From the NCBI GenBank assembly GCA_039566865.1, contig CM076948.1, positions 20,471,001 through 20,535,000 on the forward strand: 64,000 nucleotides of DNA, in the 5' to 3' direction. Positions 46,701 through 55,800 of this stretch are shown here, one piece after another (within the stretch, counting starts at the first letter, position 1; the number at the start of each line of letters is the position of its first letter). Source of the DNA: Aurelia coerulea (taxonomy: Eukaryota > Cnidaria > Scyphozoa > Semaeostomeae > Ulmaridae). Made by a program: the position numbers and the translations under genes. Under the pieces are notes generated by a model. The model had not been told where the DNA came from. It saw nothing but the letters and a program-made list of their open reading frames with translations, and ran no database searches.

Positions 46701-47169
46701 TCTGACCAAACAAATTCTAATGCAACGATGTTACTGTATGTTGGTATTCCAATTCTGGTTGCTTTCATTCTGTTTTTGTTGCTTATTTGGTCAAAGAATT
46801 CTCATGGATTTGCAAGGTGAGTAAATAATTCAGATCTGTCATCGTAAAATCCATTTATAAGTCTTCATTATCAGTTTGACCAAGTTTCTTCTTGAATCAA
46901 TGAGATTCTGTTCTGTCTTCAGGGAATTAAGAGTTTACCAACCAGAGCGTCTTCGGGAGCGTCTTGTCTTCTTGCGCAATTCCAAATTCTGTGATCTGCA
47001 GTTTAACCCTATTTGTACTGGGCGATTTTTTAGGTATTTTGTACTGGGGGGGGGGGGGCGTTTTTTGCCCCCCCCTCTTTTTCTCCAAAACTACAAAATA
47101 TATAACTTTAAGACTTACCCCTATTGTTCTTTAGACAATTGTCTATTCAAATATAACAATGACAATTAA
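40727..47169 (+). CDS. Notch-ligand-like protein with MNNL and 13 DSL-type repeats
   Basis: Proposed exons: 40727-40765 (candidate signal peptide), 41540-41688 joined to 44254-44392 (one exon split by a transposon), 45135-46816 and 46923-47169. Phases agree, giving about 751 residues. The N-terminal part has I-Q-L-I-S-Y-K-N-P, C-D-P-Y-F-E-I-C-L, I-T-F-G-S-D-L-G-N and an N-D-D-L-I-D-T-Y block, the pattern of the MNNL/C2-like module of Delta/Jagged ligands. Residues about 171-625 hold 13 DSL-type repeats, followed by one membrane helix (about 640-663) and a basic tail. EGF repeats, normal in DSL ligands, are absent. It probably acts at the cell surface in Notch-type or adhesive contacts; that is inference. 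As sequenced, the hAT-like insertion breaks the MNNL exon unless it is spliced out. Confidence 0.75.
41039..41430 (-). pseudogene. LINE ORF2 C-terminal fragment
   Basis: The frame M-C-P-I-N-D-G-V-E-D-T-E-H-F-L-L-H-C closely parallels the end of the complete LINE at 54930-55170 (M-C-P-A-N-D-G-V-E-D-T-E-H-Y). It is a 5'-truncated copy in reverse orientation in the first intron of the DSL gene. Confidence 0.8.
41540..44392 (+). CDS. MNNL exon of the DSL-repeat gene, split by a hAT-like insertion
   Basis: The exon pieces are 41540-41688 and 44254-44392 (288 nt, 96 codons, phase 0 at both ends; acceptor TTCTTGAAG, donor CAG|GTAAGG). Joining after removal of the insertion and one target-site copy restores one frame through D-Y-R-N-P-S-S-L-S-N-C-N-I. 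The Cys pattern and the F-E-I-C-L and T-F-G-S blocks are those of the ligand N-terminal domain that contacts receptor and lipid in known Notch ligands. No obvious in-frame splice pair inside the element was found. Confidence 0.75.
41938..42504. mobile_element. Mariner-like MITE, 567 bp, TA flanks
   Basis: CCGGGTGAGCCAGAAAAGAG and an inverted right end (TTTTCTGGGTCACCCGG region) are each bordered by TA. The next inner blocks (TTCCCACTTTCGAA / TTTTCAAAAGTGGGAA) also pair. No ORF. Confidence 0.8.
42602..42667. repeat. 66-bp hairpin of the TAGCCTGCG family
   Basis: TAGCCTGCGTGCAGAC and GTCTGCACGCAGGCGA form a hairpin. The flanks CACATTTTC and AACATTTTC are 8/9 identical, which suggests a 9-bp target duplication. 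Confidence 0.6.
42668..43420 (-). pseudogene. LINE reverse transcriptase fragment with mutated YADD
   Basis: Read on the minus strand: C-G-V-P-Q-G-S-V-L-G-S-L-L-F, then Y-A-D-R where the catalytic Y-A-D-D belongs, then a K-T-E-F-V-L-Y-G-S block. Frameshifts near 42900 and upstream. A dead copy nested in the hAT-like element. Confidence 0.75.
44879..45048. mobile_element. hAT-like MITE, 8-bp TSD GCAAACCT
   Basis: CAGGGACGTAGGAAGC and the inverted end GGTTCCTACGTCTCTG are flanked by perfect GCAAACCT copies at 44871-44878 and 45049-45056. A 170-bp element in the intron before the DSL-repeat exon. Confidence 0.9.
45135..46816 (+). CDS. DSL-repeat exon: end of MNNL, 13 repeats, membrane helix
   Basis: The acceptor AATTTTCAG opens G-L-V-G-I-Y-I-K-A-M-D-N-D, the end of the MNNL/C2 module. 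The first DSL unit starts C-D-V-H-Y-Y-G-E-K-C. A unit of 33-34 residues then recurs to give 13 in all, each with a G-H-Y-x-C core, a G-x-K-x-C step and a W-[FY]-G-x-x-C-x-x-x-C end. Successive units share the W-[FY]-G-x-x-C segment, so the domains interlock rather than follow one another. Many N-x-S/T sites are present. The helix L-L-Y-V-G-I-P-I-L-V-A-F-I-L-F-L-L-L-I-W follows. The donor is CAAG|GTGAGT, phase 2. Confidence 0.9.
46923..47169 (+). CDS. Cytoplasmic-tail exon, read through into a piggyBac-like MITE
   Basis: The acceptor TCTGTCTTCAG continues the frame with R-E-L-R-V-Y-Q-P-E-R-L-R-E-R-L-V-F-L and a Cys-Asp-Leu-Gln end. At 47003 a TTAA element begins, and its left end supplies the last 55 or so codons to a stop at 47167-47169. 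Without the element the frame would end after about 6 more residues (N-S-H-G-H-S, stop at 47921-47923). Confidence 0.6.
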
Positions 47170-47900
47170 TAAGTCACGTGATTCGTTGCTAGGCAACCGA
47201 AAAACTGACGAAAATTGGCAAATTTATACCTTCTTCACCAGAAAAATTCTATTTAATTAACCACTCAACCGATTTTCTCCAAATTTGTTTCAAATAGTAG
47301 GAAACATGTTATAGTTTAAAAACTATATACTTTTCAAAATTTTTTAGTTTCTATTTTTAGCACAATTAGCCTTAAATTAGCCTTTTGTTGCATGCATTTA
47401 CTGTCATCGCAGGTTTTGCCAGTCCTGTCCTTTTATCTGGTAAATATAGACTCAAAATGAATCAAATAAATAAGATGAAGCAAATTAGACTAAAAAAATT
47501 TATATCTTACACTTCTTTATTAGAGAAATGACGTCATAAATGTGAATGATGTCATAGATATCAAATTTTGCTGACATAAGCAAATATGAAAAATTTATAT
47601 ATCAAATGAAAGTACTCATTAAATGCAATCGAATGGTGCATGTTTAAGATCGATCAGGCAAACGATACGAAAACTGCGGGCATTTTAAGCTTTTTCTTTG
47701 TTGATTACTCTCCAAATATGGTATTACTGTGGTCACATGATCAGAGGTAGAACAATGAAATGTTTAGAATTTAATTGCCTATGAAATTTGAGTAAAAGTC
47801 ACCAAAACTGGTGGTTATATCTCTTGTCGTTTTAGCGTAACGCATCAAAAACTGGTAGGGGGGGGGGGGCGAAAAACGCCCCCCCCCAGTACAAATAGGG
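47007..47900. mobile_element. piggyBac-like MITE (TTAA) in the tail exon
   Basis: CCCTATTTGTACTGGG and its inverse CCCAGTACAAATAGGG are flanked by TTAA at 47003-47006 and 47901-47904. G-runs lie just inside both ends. Related in layout and termini to the elements at 27159 and 29503. No transposase. Confidence 0.85.
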
Positions 47901-47931
47901 TTAACAGTCATGGTCATTCATGAAGGATATT

Positions 47932-48067
47932 CACGGGCGGTAGGAAACGCTGAATTTAGCAAAAGCTTTACGGGTGATACATCGAGTTATTCCTATCCTA
48001 ATATATCATTCCATCCGTGATATATCGACTTGTTTTCCTTCTGTGTCTACGTTTCCTGCCGCCCGTG
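47932..48067. repeat. Hairpin MITE
   Basis: CACGGGCGGTAGGAAAC pairs with GTTTCCTGCCGCCCGTG. The inner sequence GATACATCGAGTTATTCC is shared with 5794-5914. Confidence 0.75.
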
Positions 48068-48299
48068 GGATATTTTGATAAAAACTGGATAGACAATTTT
48101 TAGTGTCAGTTAGGGTGTCGGGGGTCGTAATCGGATGGCGTTGGTAATCGGACACTTGCGAAAAACTCTCGAAAACTAACAGAAAAGTACGTTGCAATTA
48201 AAATCCATCAAAGAGGGTAATTTGTGGTACTGAAAGCTAACATTTTAGATACTAAACATCTTTACGAAAAGACTTGGTACTCTACCATGGTACTCTACC

Positions 48300-48765
48300 A
48301 TGGACAGAGGAGAAGTAAACCTAGCTATCTTTCTTGATCTGAAAAAAGCATTTGATACAGTTGATCACACCATCCTGTTAGCAAAATTAGAGAAATATGG
48401 CATAAGAGGTATAACAGGTGACTGGTTTACCTCATATTTACAAAATAGGAAACAGTTTTGCACAGTGGGTGGGCATAAATCCTCAGCTAAAATGATAACT
48501 TGTGGGATACCTCAAGGCTCCTGTCTTGGTCCACTCCTGTTCATATTCTTGCTGAATGATTTCGAAACGTGCCTAGAATTATCAAAAGCCAGCATGTATG
48601 CAGATGACACGCATGTTACGATGACATTCAACAACCTTGAAAATCTACTTGAGAATGCTCAAAGAGAACTTCTCAATATTTCAGAATGGTTGAGAATCAA
48701 TAAACTGACAGCCAATCCAAAGAAAACTGAATATATGTTGATTGGCCATCCCCATAAAGTCAATT
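48300..48765 (+). pseudogene. Older LINE reverse transcriptase, left part
   Basis: V-N-L-A-I-F-L-D-L-K-K-A-F-D-T-V-D-H (palm motif A), G-I-P-Q-G-S-C-L-G-P-L-L-F (motif B) and M-Y-A-D-D-T-H-V (motif C) are intact, ending at G-H-P-H-K-V-N before a T-run. Its frame happens to run straight into ORF1 of the younger LINE, which makes a false 312-codon fusion. The continuation of this old copy is at 55389-55800. Confidence 0.8.
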
Positions 48766-48778
48766 TTTTTTTTTGCCA

Positions 48779-49238
48779 TGGCTGCGCAGTGTGCGGACGT
48801 GTTTTTGAATCCAGTGATGATTGCCTTTCAAAGGTCAAAGATGTCTTCGAGGAGTTAAAGGTTGATGTACCCGATCTTGTAATAGATCGGGCCCACAGAA
48901 TTGGCAAAACTGAGACCAAGAACGGGAAACGATTACGCGCAATCATCGTGCGCTTTACCACCTGGCGCCATAGAACACAAGTTTACCGAGCTAGAAAAAA
49001 TTCCAAGAAATTCAATGTTCGTTTGGATATTACCAAGAGACGGCTTGATTTGATTTTTAAAGCAAACAAAATGTTAGAGGATGATGGAAGAAATGACTGC
49101 TTTGCGTTTGCAGATATAAACTGCCGCACTTGCGTGAAGCTTGCAGATGGATTCCACTTCTTTGAGACTGAAGAGGATCTCATGGAAGTTCTATATCCAA
49201 GAGATACCGATAAAGAGGATACTCTATCAAGTGAGTAA
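48779..49238 (+). CDS. LINE ORF1-type RNA-binding protein, 5'-truncated
   Basis: About 150 codons with V-P-D-L-V-I-D-R-A-H-R-I-G-K, R-A-I-I-V-R-F-T-T-W-R-H-R and F-N-V-R-L-D-I-T-K-R-R match the RRM-like and C-terminal region of LINE ORF1 proteins, which chaperone the RNA. A typical coiled-coil N-terminus is missing. Reading starts in the frame of the older RT to its left, so the true start is lost. The stop is at 49236-49238. Confidence 0.7.
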
Positions 49239-49681
49239 GAGACCCTAATAGACTATTTAATTTTTTCTTTTATCTTCCTGGACCATTTGTTGTTTCAAAA
49301 ACTGTCACCGTTGGTTAATTCTTTAGTCAAAAATTTGCTAATTAGATTTCTTTACGAGGGGCATTTCACTCTCAACATTTTTGTTTGTTTTTTAAACAGT
49401 ATCAAAACTCCTTCTGGTCAAAAAATTCATCAAGGTTTTTTATTTGTCCTGTTTTGTTTTGTTTTTTGAAGAATGAAATGCCCCAGAAACATTTTCCCGC
49501 GCGGTCATTTATGTTCGATCTTTGATAACCTGTTTCTATGTGTTTGCTGAACCGCGAAAACGTTGTTTACGACAGGAATCGAACAGTTTCATTTTAGTAG
49601 TTTCAAAAGGTCGATTGTATGCACCAAACGTACTATTGTTTAATCAAGAAAGACTTCCATTCAAAGACAGCAATCTTTGGA

Positions 49682-49912
49682 ACACGGAATCTGGACTATG
49701 GGGTCTGGTTTTTGCGTGTGCGCTGGGGGCGGCCGGTCTTGCTGCTGCTGGTGTGGCCTTGCACTCGCCCATCCACCGACAAATATCCTGTTACGGCAGG
49801 GTGCCTGGTGGTGGGTTGGCGGCTGTGGGGTTGGGCCGGTTGTGGTTGGGGCTCCTTGTCCCTGGTGTCTGCGTGGATTCGGGAGTCCGGGTTCCTGATT
49901 CCGAGTTTTGAA
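49682..49912. repeat. GC-rich island in the LINE inter-ORF spacer
   Basis: About 230 bp are markedly richer in G and C than the surrounding AT-rich DNA. The ends weakly mirror one another (CGGAATCTGGAC / GGTTCCTGATTCCG), so it may be a separate small insertion. All frames stay open because stops are rare at this composition; I see no protein family. Confidence 0.5.
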
Positions 49913-50146
49913 GATCGCATTTGAAATTATTCCAAAGATATACCTCATACAAAATATTTTACATTGCCACATTGATAATAAAGATTTTTCAGTATCAGGG
50001 GAACAGCACCACACTTTTTCGAATCATGTCGAGAAAACCTTTTATATCGAAAAGATTTGTATTAATCTTTTCATTGTTCTCTATTTCTGTATTTAAGTGT
50101 TCTTTATTATATTTAGATTTGTCCAGTTCTAGCATTACCCATAGCT

Positions 50147-53100
50147 GTGCATATCCAGGTCATTGCAAGTCATTCGTTTGACCCGAACTCTAGTCTGTTG
50201 CCTTTGGTTGCCCAGTTACATTCACTCACGAAAATTGTTTTGTACGTGGCCATAGAAATATTAAAAAGGACACCTTTCTTTTTGCTACGTGTTCTCCACA
50301 GACAGAAAAGCTCAATCAAATACTTTCTGCTCAGCTACAATTATTTTTTCATGATATGCATGACATTTCATACACTTCGATCACAATGGTATGTTACTGG
50401 TAGGTTACTTTTATTGAGCGGTGACATAGAGAAAAATCCTGGCCCTAATTCTTTACATTTTTGTACGTGGAATCTGAACAGTATAAGTGCACATGATTTC
50501 CTCCGAGTCTCCCTCCTTGAGGCTTATAATTCTGTCTATGATTATGATCTGATAGGTATCGTAGAAACGCACCTTAACAGTACTGTTGATGAAAGTAAGA
50601 TAGGCCTTGATGGCTACTCATTCCATAAAAGTAACTATCCGCAAGATGTTAAACGTGGAGGTGTTGGGCTGTACGTTAAAGAATCGTTCCCTGCCAGAAG
50701 GAGACCTGACCTCGAGACTCAACCTGAATGCATAGTATGTGAGATCAAACTCAACCGGAAAAAATACTTTTTTGCCGTCCTCTATAGGAGTCCAAGCCAA
50801 ACCCAAGTAGAATTCGAGGGATTTAGAAATAATTTTGAACTAATGTTGTCGAAGATGTCTGCCGAGAATCCTTTCAGTGTTATTATCACTGGAGACTTTA
50901 ACTGTCGTTCCTTGCAATGGTGGGATGGTGAATTTGAAAACGAAGAGGGTAAAATCTTTGAGCCATTCACAGCTGACCTTGGCCTGAACCAACTGATCTC
51001 TGAACCAACTCACATTATGGGTGAGTCAAAGTCATGCATAGACTTGGTCCTTACAGATCAGCCCAATCTATTTCTTGAAAGTGGCGTCCACCCCTCTTTA
51101 GATGAACTGTGTCATCATCATATCATCTATGGCAAAATAATTGTAACAAATGTAGCTCCACCCCCTTATCGTCGTAGAATATGGTTTTACGATCGGGCAA
51201 ATATCTTTGCAATCAGGAGGAGTATTGCCATGTTCAATTGGCAGGAAACCTTAGACTGGCTACACAATCTCTGTATGCTCCTTAGAACTGATTTGTCGCT
51301 AATACAGAGACTTGTTGCCAAACAGTGTCTGAAATCGGACTAACTTGATAGCCTCGTTTTCATAAGCGCTACATGTGTAAAACGCGGACCACGGAATTAA
51401 TATTTGGTTGTTGTTGCTGCTGTGATCAGTAATCATCAAAATGACTCCAGAAAACAACACATTGATACCAAGTTTTATTCATGTGAATTTGAAAGAATTT
51501 TAGACAGTTTATGACTCTGACAAAATTGAGCATGGACAGTGAACATAAATTTGAAATTTCAGAGGAGTTCAGAGTGACCAAAGATAAGGAATCAAAGATT
51601 TGACCAGATTAGGCATTACATCATCATTATACATTATCATTAGCAATCAGTTAAGTGGTATCTGAAGTGCAGGGAATTTTCAAAGGAACTGTCCTTTATA
51701 TTTGCTCCGAGTGATTTGCTGCATCAGATAGACAATCTCTCTCCAGGAAAAGTGCCATCTAAATGCATCCTGGTACAAGGTCTGATAATAATGAAGCAGG
51801 TATCTTGCTTTAAACAAACCCCTATAGATTAAAGATATCAACATCAATGTGATGAAGTAACAAATACTTGTTAAATCACAAGCAAAAAATTATATCACCC
51901 TTTCCTTTCCCTATGTGATCCAAGCACGGGGGGGGGGGGGGTTGGATCACATAAGGAACTTCCATAGTAAAATTACCTGGGGATTTTTAGTCATGTTCAC
52001 AAAAAACCATAAAATTTTTTTACTAAAATATCTAAAGATTGTTTCATTTGGCAAATCAAGTGCATTCAAACCAAAACAACTGTTAAGGTGATAAAGTACA
52101 ACAGCCCAACATTGCGAAGTAACATGCTTGCAGTTAGATAATATTAGAAATTGAAATACACTAGCCAAATGTAAACGAAAAAATCACTACTAACCTGAAC
52201 TTAGAGTAGGCCTACACCTACACTACACTGCAGTTTTGTACTGACAAATGACACTCACTGCTGTCTTGAAAATGCCTCTCAAGTATTGCAACAGCATTAC
52301 ATTTTGCCATTTCCTGTTAGAGCACAAACAAATATCTCTTCCCAGTGCCCACTTTATCATGCCAAATGGCTGGCTAAATTCCTTCAGCTTCATTTGCTTC
52401 TGGTCGATCAAGCTGCGACGACAGCGCCGGTCGCCATTGCATTGCTTCTTCTTGAAAAACTCAGACCAAACAGGCCTCTACTTCAAAGGGAGGTTTTCCA
52501 GTAAAAATAAGTAAAGAGAGGAAAAGTTGATTGGCTACAAAATAATTTACTATTGTTTTAGCCGAAATGCTCCAATCAGATTTACAATTCGGTTTTTCGT
52601 TCTGAAAATTCCGATTTGAGACACTCTCTGGCAACTAGTCCCTCATTGAGCTGGCCATCAGCAACAACAACAACAGCGAAATCGAGGGACTAGTGTAGCT
52701 AGTCTAAGGAAACCTTAGGTCAAATAAATTGCCCGGATCAGCAAGTTAAGTGTCTAAACGAGGCTCTGCTAAATATTTTCAGCAACTTCATACCTAATAG
52801 TCTCATAACAGTTAAGCCTCGGCAGGCACCTTGGATAACACAGTCAATAAAAAATTTTCTACGAAAGAAGAATCGCGCATATAGATCCTTTGTTCGGAGC
52901 GGCCAATCAGGAGAAAGATTAGAAGGTATTCTGGGAATGATATCACAGGGAACTAAAATGATCGAGGATGCGAAGCAGAAATACCTGATGAAAATTGGTC
53001 AAACACTTTCAAATCCGAATACAGGTCAAAAAACATATTGGTCATTAATAAATAAAATTCTTAACAAAGTTAAAATTCCCATTATTCCACCTCTTTTGGA

Positions 53101-55177
53101 AAATGATATATTTGTCTTGGATTTTACAACTAAGGCAGAAATATTTAATGACTACTTCATACTCCTATGTACCGTTATTGATACGGGCAGTGCAGTTCCC
53201 AATGATGTTCCTTTCCATGCTCCGACATTGACCACCTTCCATATTTCCGATGAGAAAATACTAAAGATCATCCGATCATTAAATCCTAACAAAGCTCATG
53301 GTTGGGATGATATTTCTGTGCGTATGATAAAAATTAGTGAAGAGGCACTTGTTGTTCCACTTAGGCTCATTTTTGAAAACTGTAAAAGTAAAGGCATTTT
53401 TCCACAAATTTGGAAACAGGCTAATATAGTACCAGTTCACAAAAAAAGCAGCAAACAACTGAAGCAAAATTATCGTCCGATATCCCTACTCCCAATTTTT
53501 GGAAAAATTCTAGAAAAGTTAATGTTTGATAGTCTCTATGAGCACTTAAATGTGAATAACTTATTAAATCCAAACCAATCCGGCTTCCGTCCCGGCGACT
53601 CTACAATAAACCAGCTATTGTCAATTGTCCACACGATATTCACTGCTTTTGACTGTAATCCCACTCTAGATGTTCGATCAGTTTTTCTTGATATATCTAA
53701 AGCATTTGACAGAGTGTGGCATGATGGTCTTATCTATAAGCTGCAGTGTTGTGGTATTCGCGATGATCTACTTCTAATCATTCGAAGCTTCCTTGCAAAC
53801 AGAAAACAACGTACGGTTCTGAATGGTAAAACGTCAAATTGGGGTTCAGTTACAGCTGGCGTTCCCCAGGGTTCAATCCTTGGTCCTTTGTTCTTTCTTG
53901 TGTATATTAACGACCTGACCGAGGACCTTAGATGCAATGCTAAACTCTTTGCTGATGATACGTCCCTTTTCACTATTGCACATAATTCAAACGCTACTGC
54001 TTCCGACATGAATCATGACCTAGATATCATAAAAGCTTGGGCGTCTAAATGGAGAATGTCATTCAATCCTGATCCAAATAAACAGGCTGTGGAAGTGACG
54101 TTTTCTACGAAAAGAGTCAAAACAGATCATCCTGATATTCTTTTTGGAGGTAACCCAGTGGTGAGAGTTGATGAGCACAAGCACCTCGGTGTTATATTAG
54201 ATTCGAAGTTGTCATTTGCTAGCCATATACAAACAGCTCTTACTAAATCTAGACAGGGAATAGGTATGATCAAATACCTCTCAAAGTACTTGCCACGTCA
54301 CACATTAAATGAGCTGTACAAACTCTATGTTAGACCGCATTTAGATTATGGTGATGTTATCTACCATACCCCAGCAAAAATCTGTGAATTCAGTCATGAT
54401 ACTATCTTGAATACCCAAATGGAGAAGCTAGAATCGGTTCAGTACTCTGCTGCGTTGGCAGTAACTGGTGCTTGGAAAGGGACATCCCGTGAGAAACTGT
54501 ACAATGAGCTCGGATGGGAATCTTTGAACCTGCGACGCTGGAGCAGACGCCTTGTTATGTTTTACAAGATTGTAAATAACGTTACGCCAGAGTATACAAG
54601 GCATCCCATACCACAACTTGAACAGCCTATGTACTCTCTTCGTGAGCATCATGTCATTGGGCAAATAAAGGCAAGGACAGAGAGATTTAAAAACAGTTTT
54701 TACCCAAATTGTTTGAACGAATGGGACAAGCTCCATCCTGAAATTAGACAGGCATCCTCGCTAAGTGTTTTTAAATCAAAAGTATTAGCTCTAATTCGGC
54801 CCCCTTCGAAACCAGTATATGGGATTCATGACCCGAAAGGTTTAGCTATCCTTACACAGTTAAGAGTCGGCCTCAGCAAATTAAGTTCTCACAAATTTAG
54901 GCACAATTTTAGAGATACAATAGACCCGATGTGTCCTGCAAATGATGGTGTTGAGGACACGGAACATTACCTGCTGCTTTGCCAATCTTATGAAGAACCT
55001 AGACGCGAGCTTCTCAATGGTCTCAATGCAATATTGCCTCCTAGTGGATTTTCTAACCTCTCAAATGAATTATTAGTTGAACTCATTCTGTATGGCAATG
55101 AAAGGTTACAACCTGACGTTAATAAAAGAATAATCGAGGCTACTCTAAAATTCGTTCACGCAACAAAGCGCTTTTGA
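50147..55177 (+). CDS. LINE ORF2: 2A motif, APE endonuclease, reverse transcriptase, zinc-binding end
   Basis: The frame occupies 50147-51251 and resumes at 52716 after a transposon. Residues 92-100 read G-D-I-E-K-N-P-G-P (50420-50446), a canonical 2A ribosome-skipping motif preceded by R-L-L-L-L-S. The endonuclease follows: C-T-W-N-L-N-S, G-I-V-E-T-H-L and G-D-F-N-C-R blocks with catalytic-type Glu and Asp residues. The reverse transcriptase has F-L-D-I-S-K-A-F-D-R-V, G-V-P-Q-G-S-I-L-G-P and F-A-D-D-T (53948-53962). A C-P-A-N-D-G-V-E-D-T-E-H-Y-L-L-L-C zinc-type motif lies near the end. Met codons near 50354 are alternative starts that leave a short leader before the 2A motif. A related reverse fragment lies at 41039-41430. 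Confidence 0.88.
51252..52706. mobile_element. Mutator-like nonautonomous element, 9-bp TSD AGGAAACCT
   Basis: TAGACTGGCTACAC and the inverse of TAGACTAGCTACAC bound 1455 bp, flanked by AGGAAACCT at 51243-51251 and 52707-52715. Removing the element and one duplication restores the LINE frame W-Q-E-T-L-G-Q-I-N-C. A second hairpin (ACTAGTCCCTC / GAGGGACTAGT) sits at 52636-52694. A G-run lies near 51928. No transposase. Confidence 0.85.
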
Positions 55178-55388
55178 TGTCTGCTGCAAACCCCCAATAC
55201 ATGGACACATCCTCCCTTTGTAAATGTTTGTATTAGTTAATTTTCTTCTTTAATGTTTAGATTTATAACTATATGTTAAATGTCCACAGGGTTGATATGT
55301 ATTTCCATTCTCCTTGTGGCATCGTTTTTGTAATCTTTTGTAGTTGTTGTATTTTTATGAGATTATATAAAAAAAAAAAAAAAAAAAA

Positions 55389-55800
55389 GTATGCAAATGT
55401 TATTTGGGGAAGCATTCCTAGTTCTAAAATAAAAATCCTGCAAAATCTACAGGACCGAGCCCGAACAATAATTGAGAGGGCTAGGATTAAAGATAATTGG
55501 TCTTACAATTGGCTCGATGTAGAACAACTAATTAAATTCGATCGATCAGCCATGACCTATAAGATTATGAGCAGGATGTGTCCAGAGAGCCTTTGGGATA
55601 AATTCCCCCAGATATCCTTGCATTCAAACTATAGTACGAGAAACTGCAGGAATATCCAAATTCCAAGATACAACCTTGAATATGTGAAAAAAGGCTTTCA
55701 TTATTCAGCTCTTACTGCATGGAACAGCATCCCTATTACCATCAGGGAGCTGCCAACCTTGCCACAGTTAAAAAAAATCTAAAAACTCACCTTAAGAGCT
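55389..55800 (+). pseudogene. Older LINE reverse transcriptase, right part
   Basis: Starting right after the poly-A run, Y-A-N-V-I-W-G-S-I-P, L-Q-D-R-A-R-T-I-I and F-H-Y-S-A-L-T-A-W-N-S-I-P form the thumb and C-terminus of a CR1/L2-type protein. It continues the copy at 48300-48765, but some 75 residues between the two are missing. Confidence 0.75.

Larger units (their letters stand above)
48779..55388 (+). mobile_element. Near-full-length CR1/L2-type LINE with 2A motif
   Basis: Order: ORF1 (to 49238), a spacer of about 0.9 kb with a GC-rich island, ORF2 (50147-51251 and 52716-55177), a short 3' tail and a poly-A run of about 19 A ending near 55388. The insertion of 51252-52706 is the only lesion seen in ORF2, whose 1188-codon frame is otherwise continuous. 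The 5' end is probably truncated within ORF1. The element lies inside an older LINE copy. Confidence 0.85.

Noticed and set aside
45399..46709. Antisense ORFs of 131 and 138 codons and a 146-codon forward alternate frame
   Set aside because: They shadow the DSL repeat frame, whose periodic codon pattern keeps other frames open.
48300..49238. A single 312-codon protein combining reverse transcriptase and an RNA-binding domain
   Set aside because: It is a chance in-frame junction of an old LINE RT with the ORF1 of a younger LINE, marked by a T-run near 48767.
49522..49924. Overlapping ORFs of 101-129 codons
   Set aside because: The GC-rich block suppresses stops in every frame; there is no family signal.
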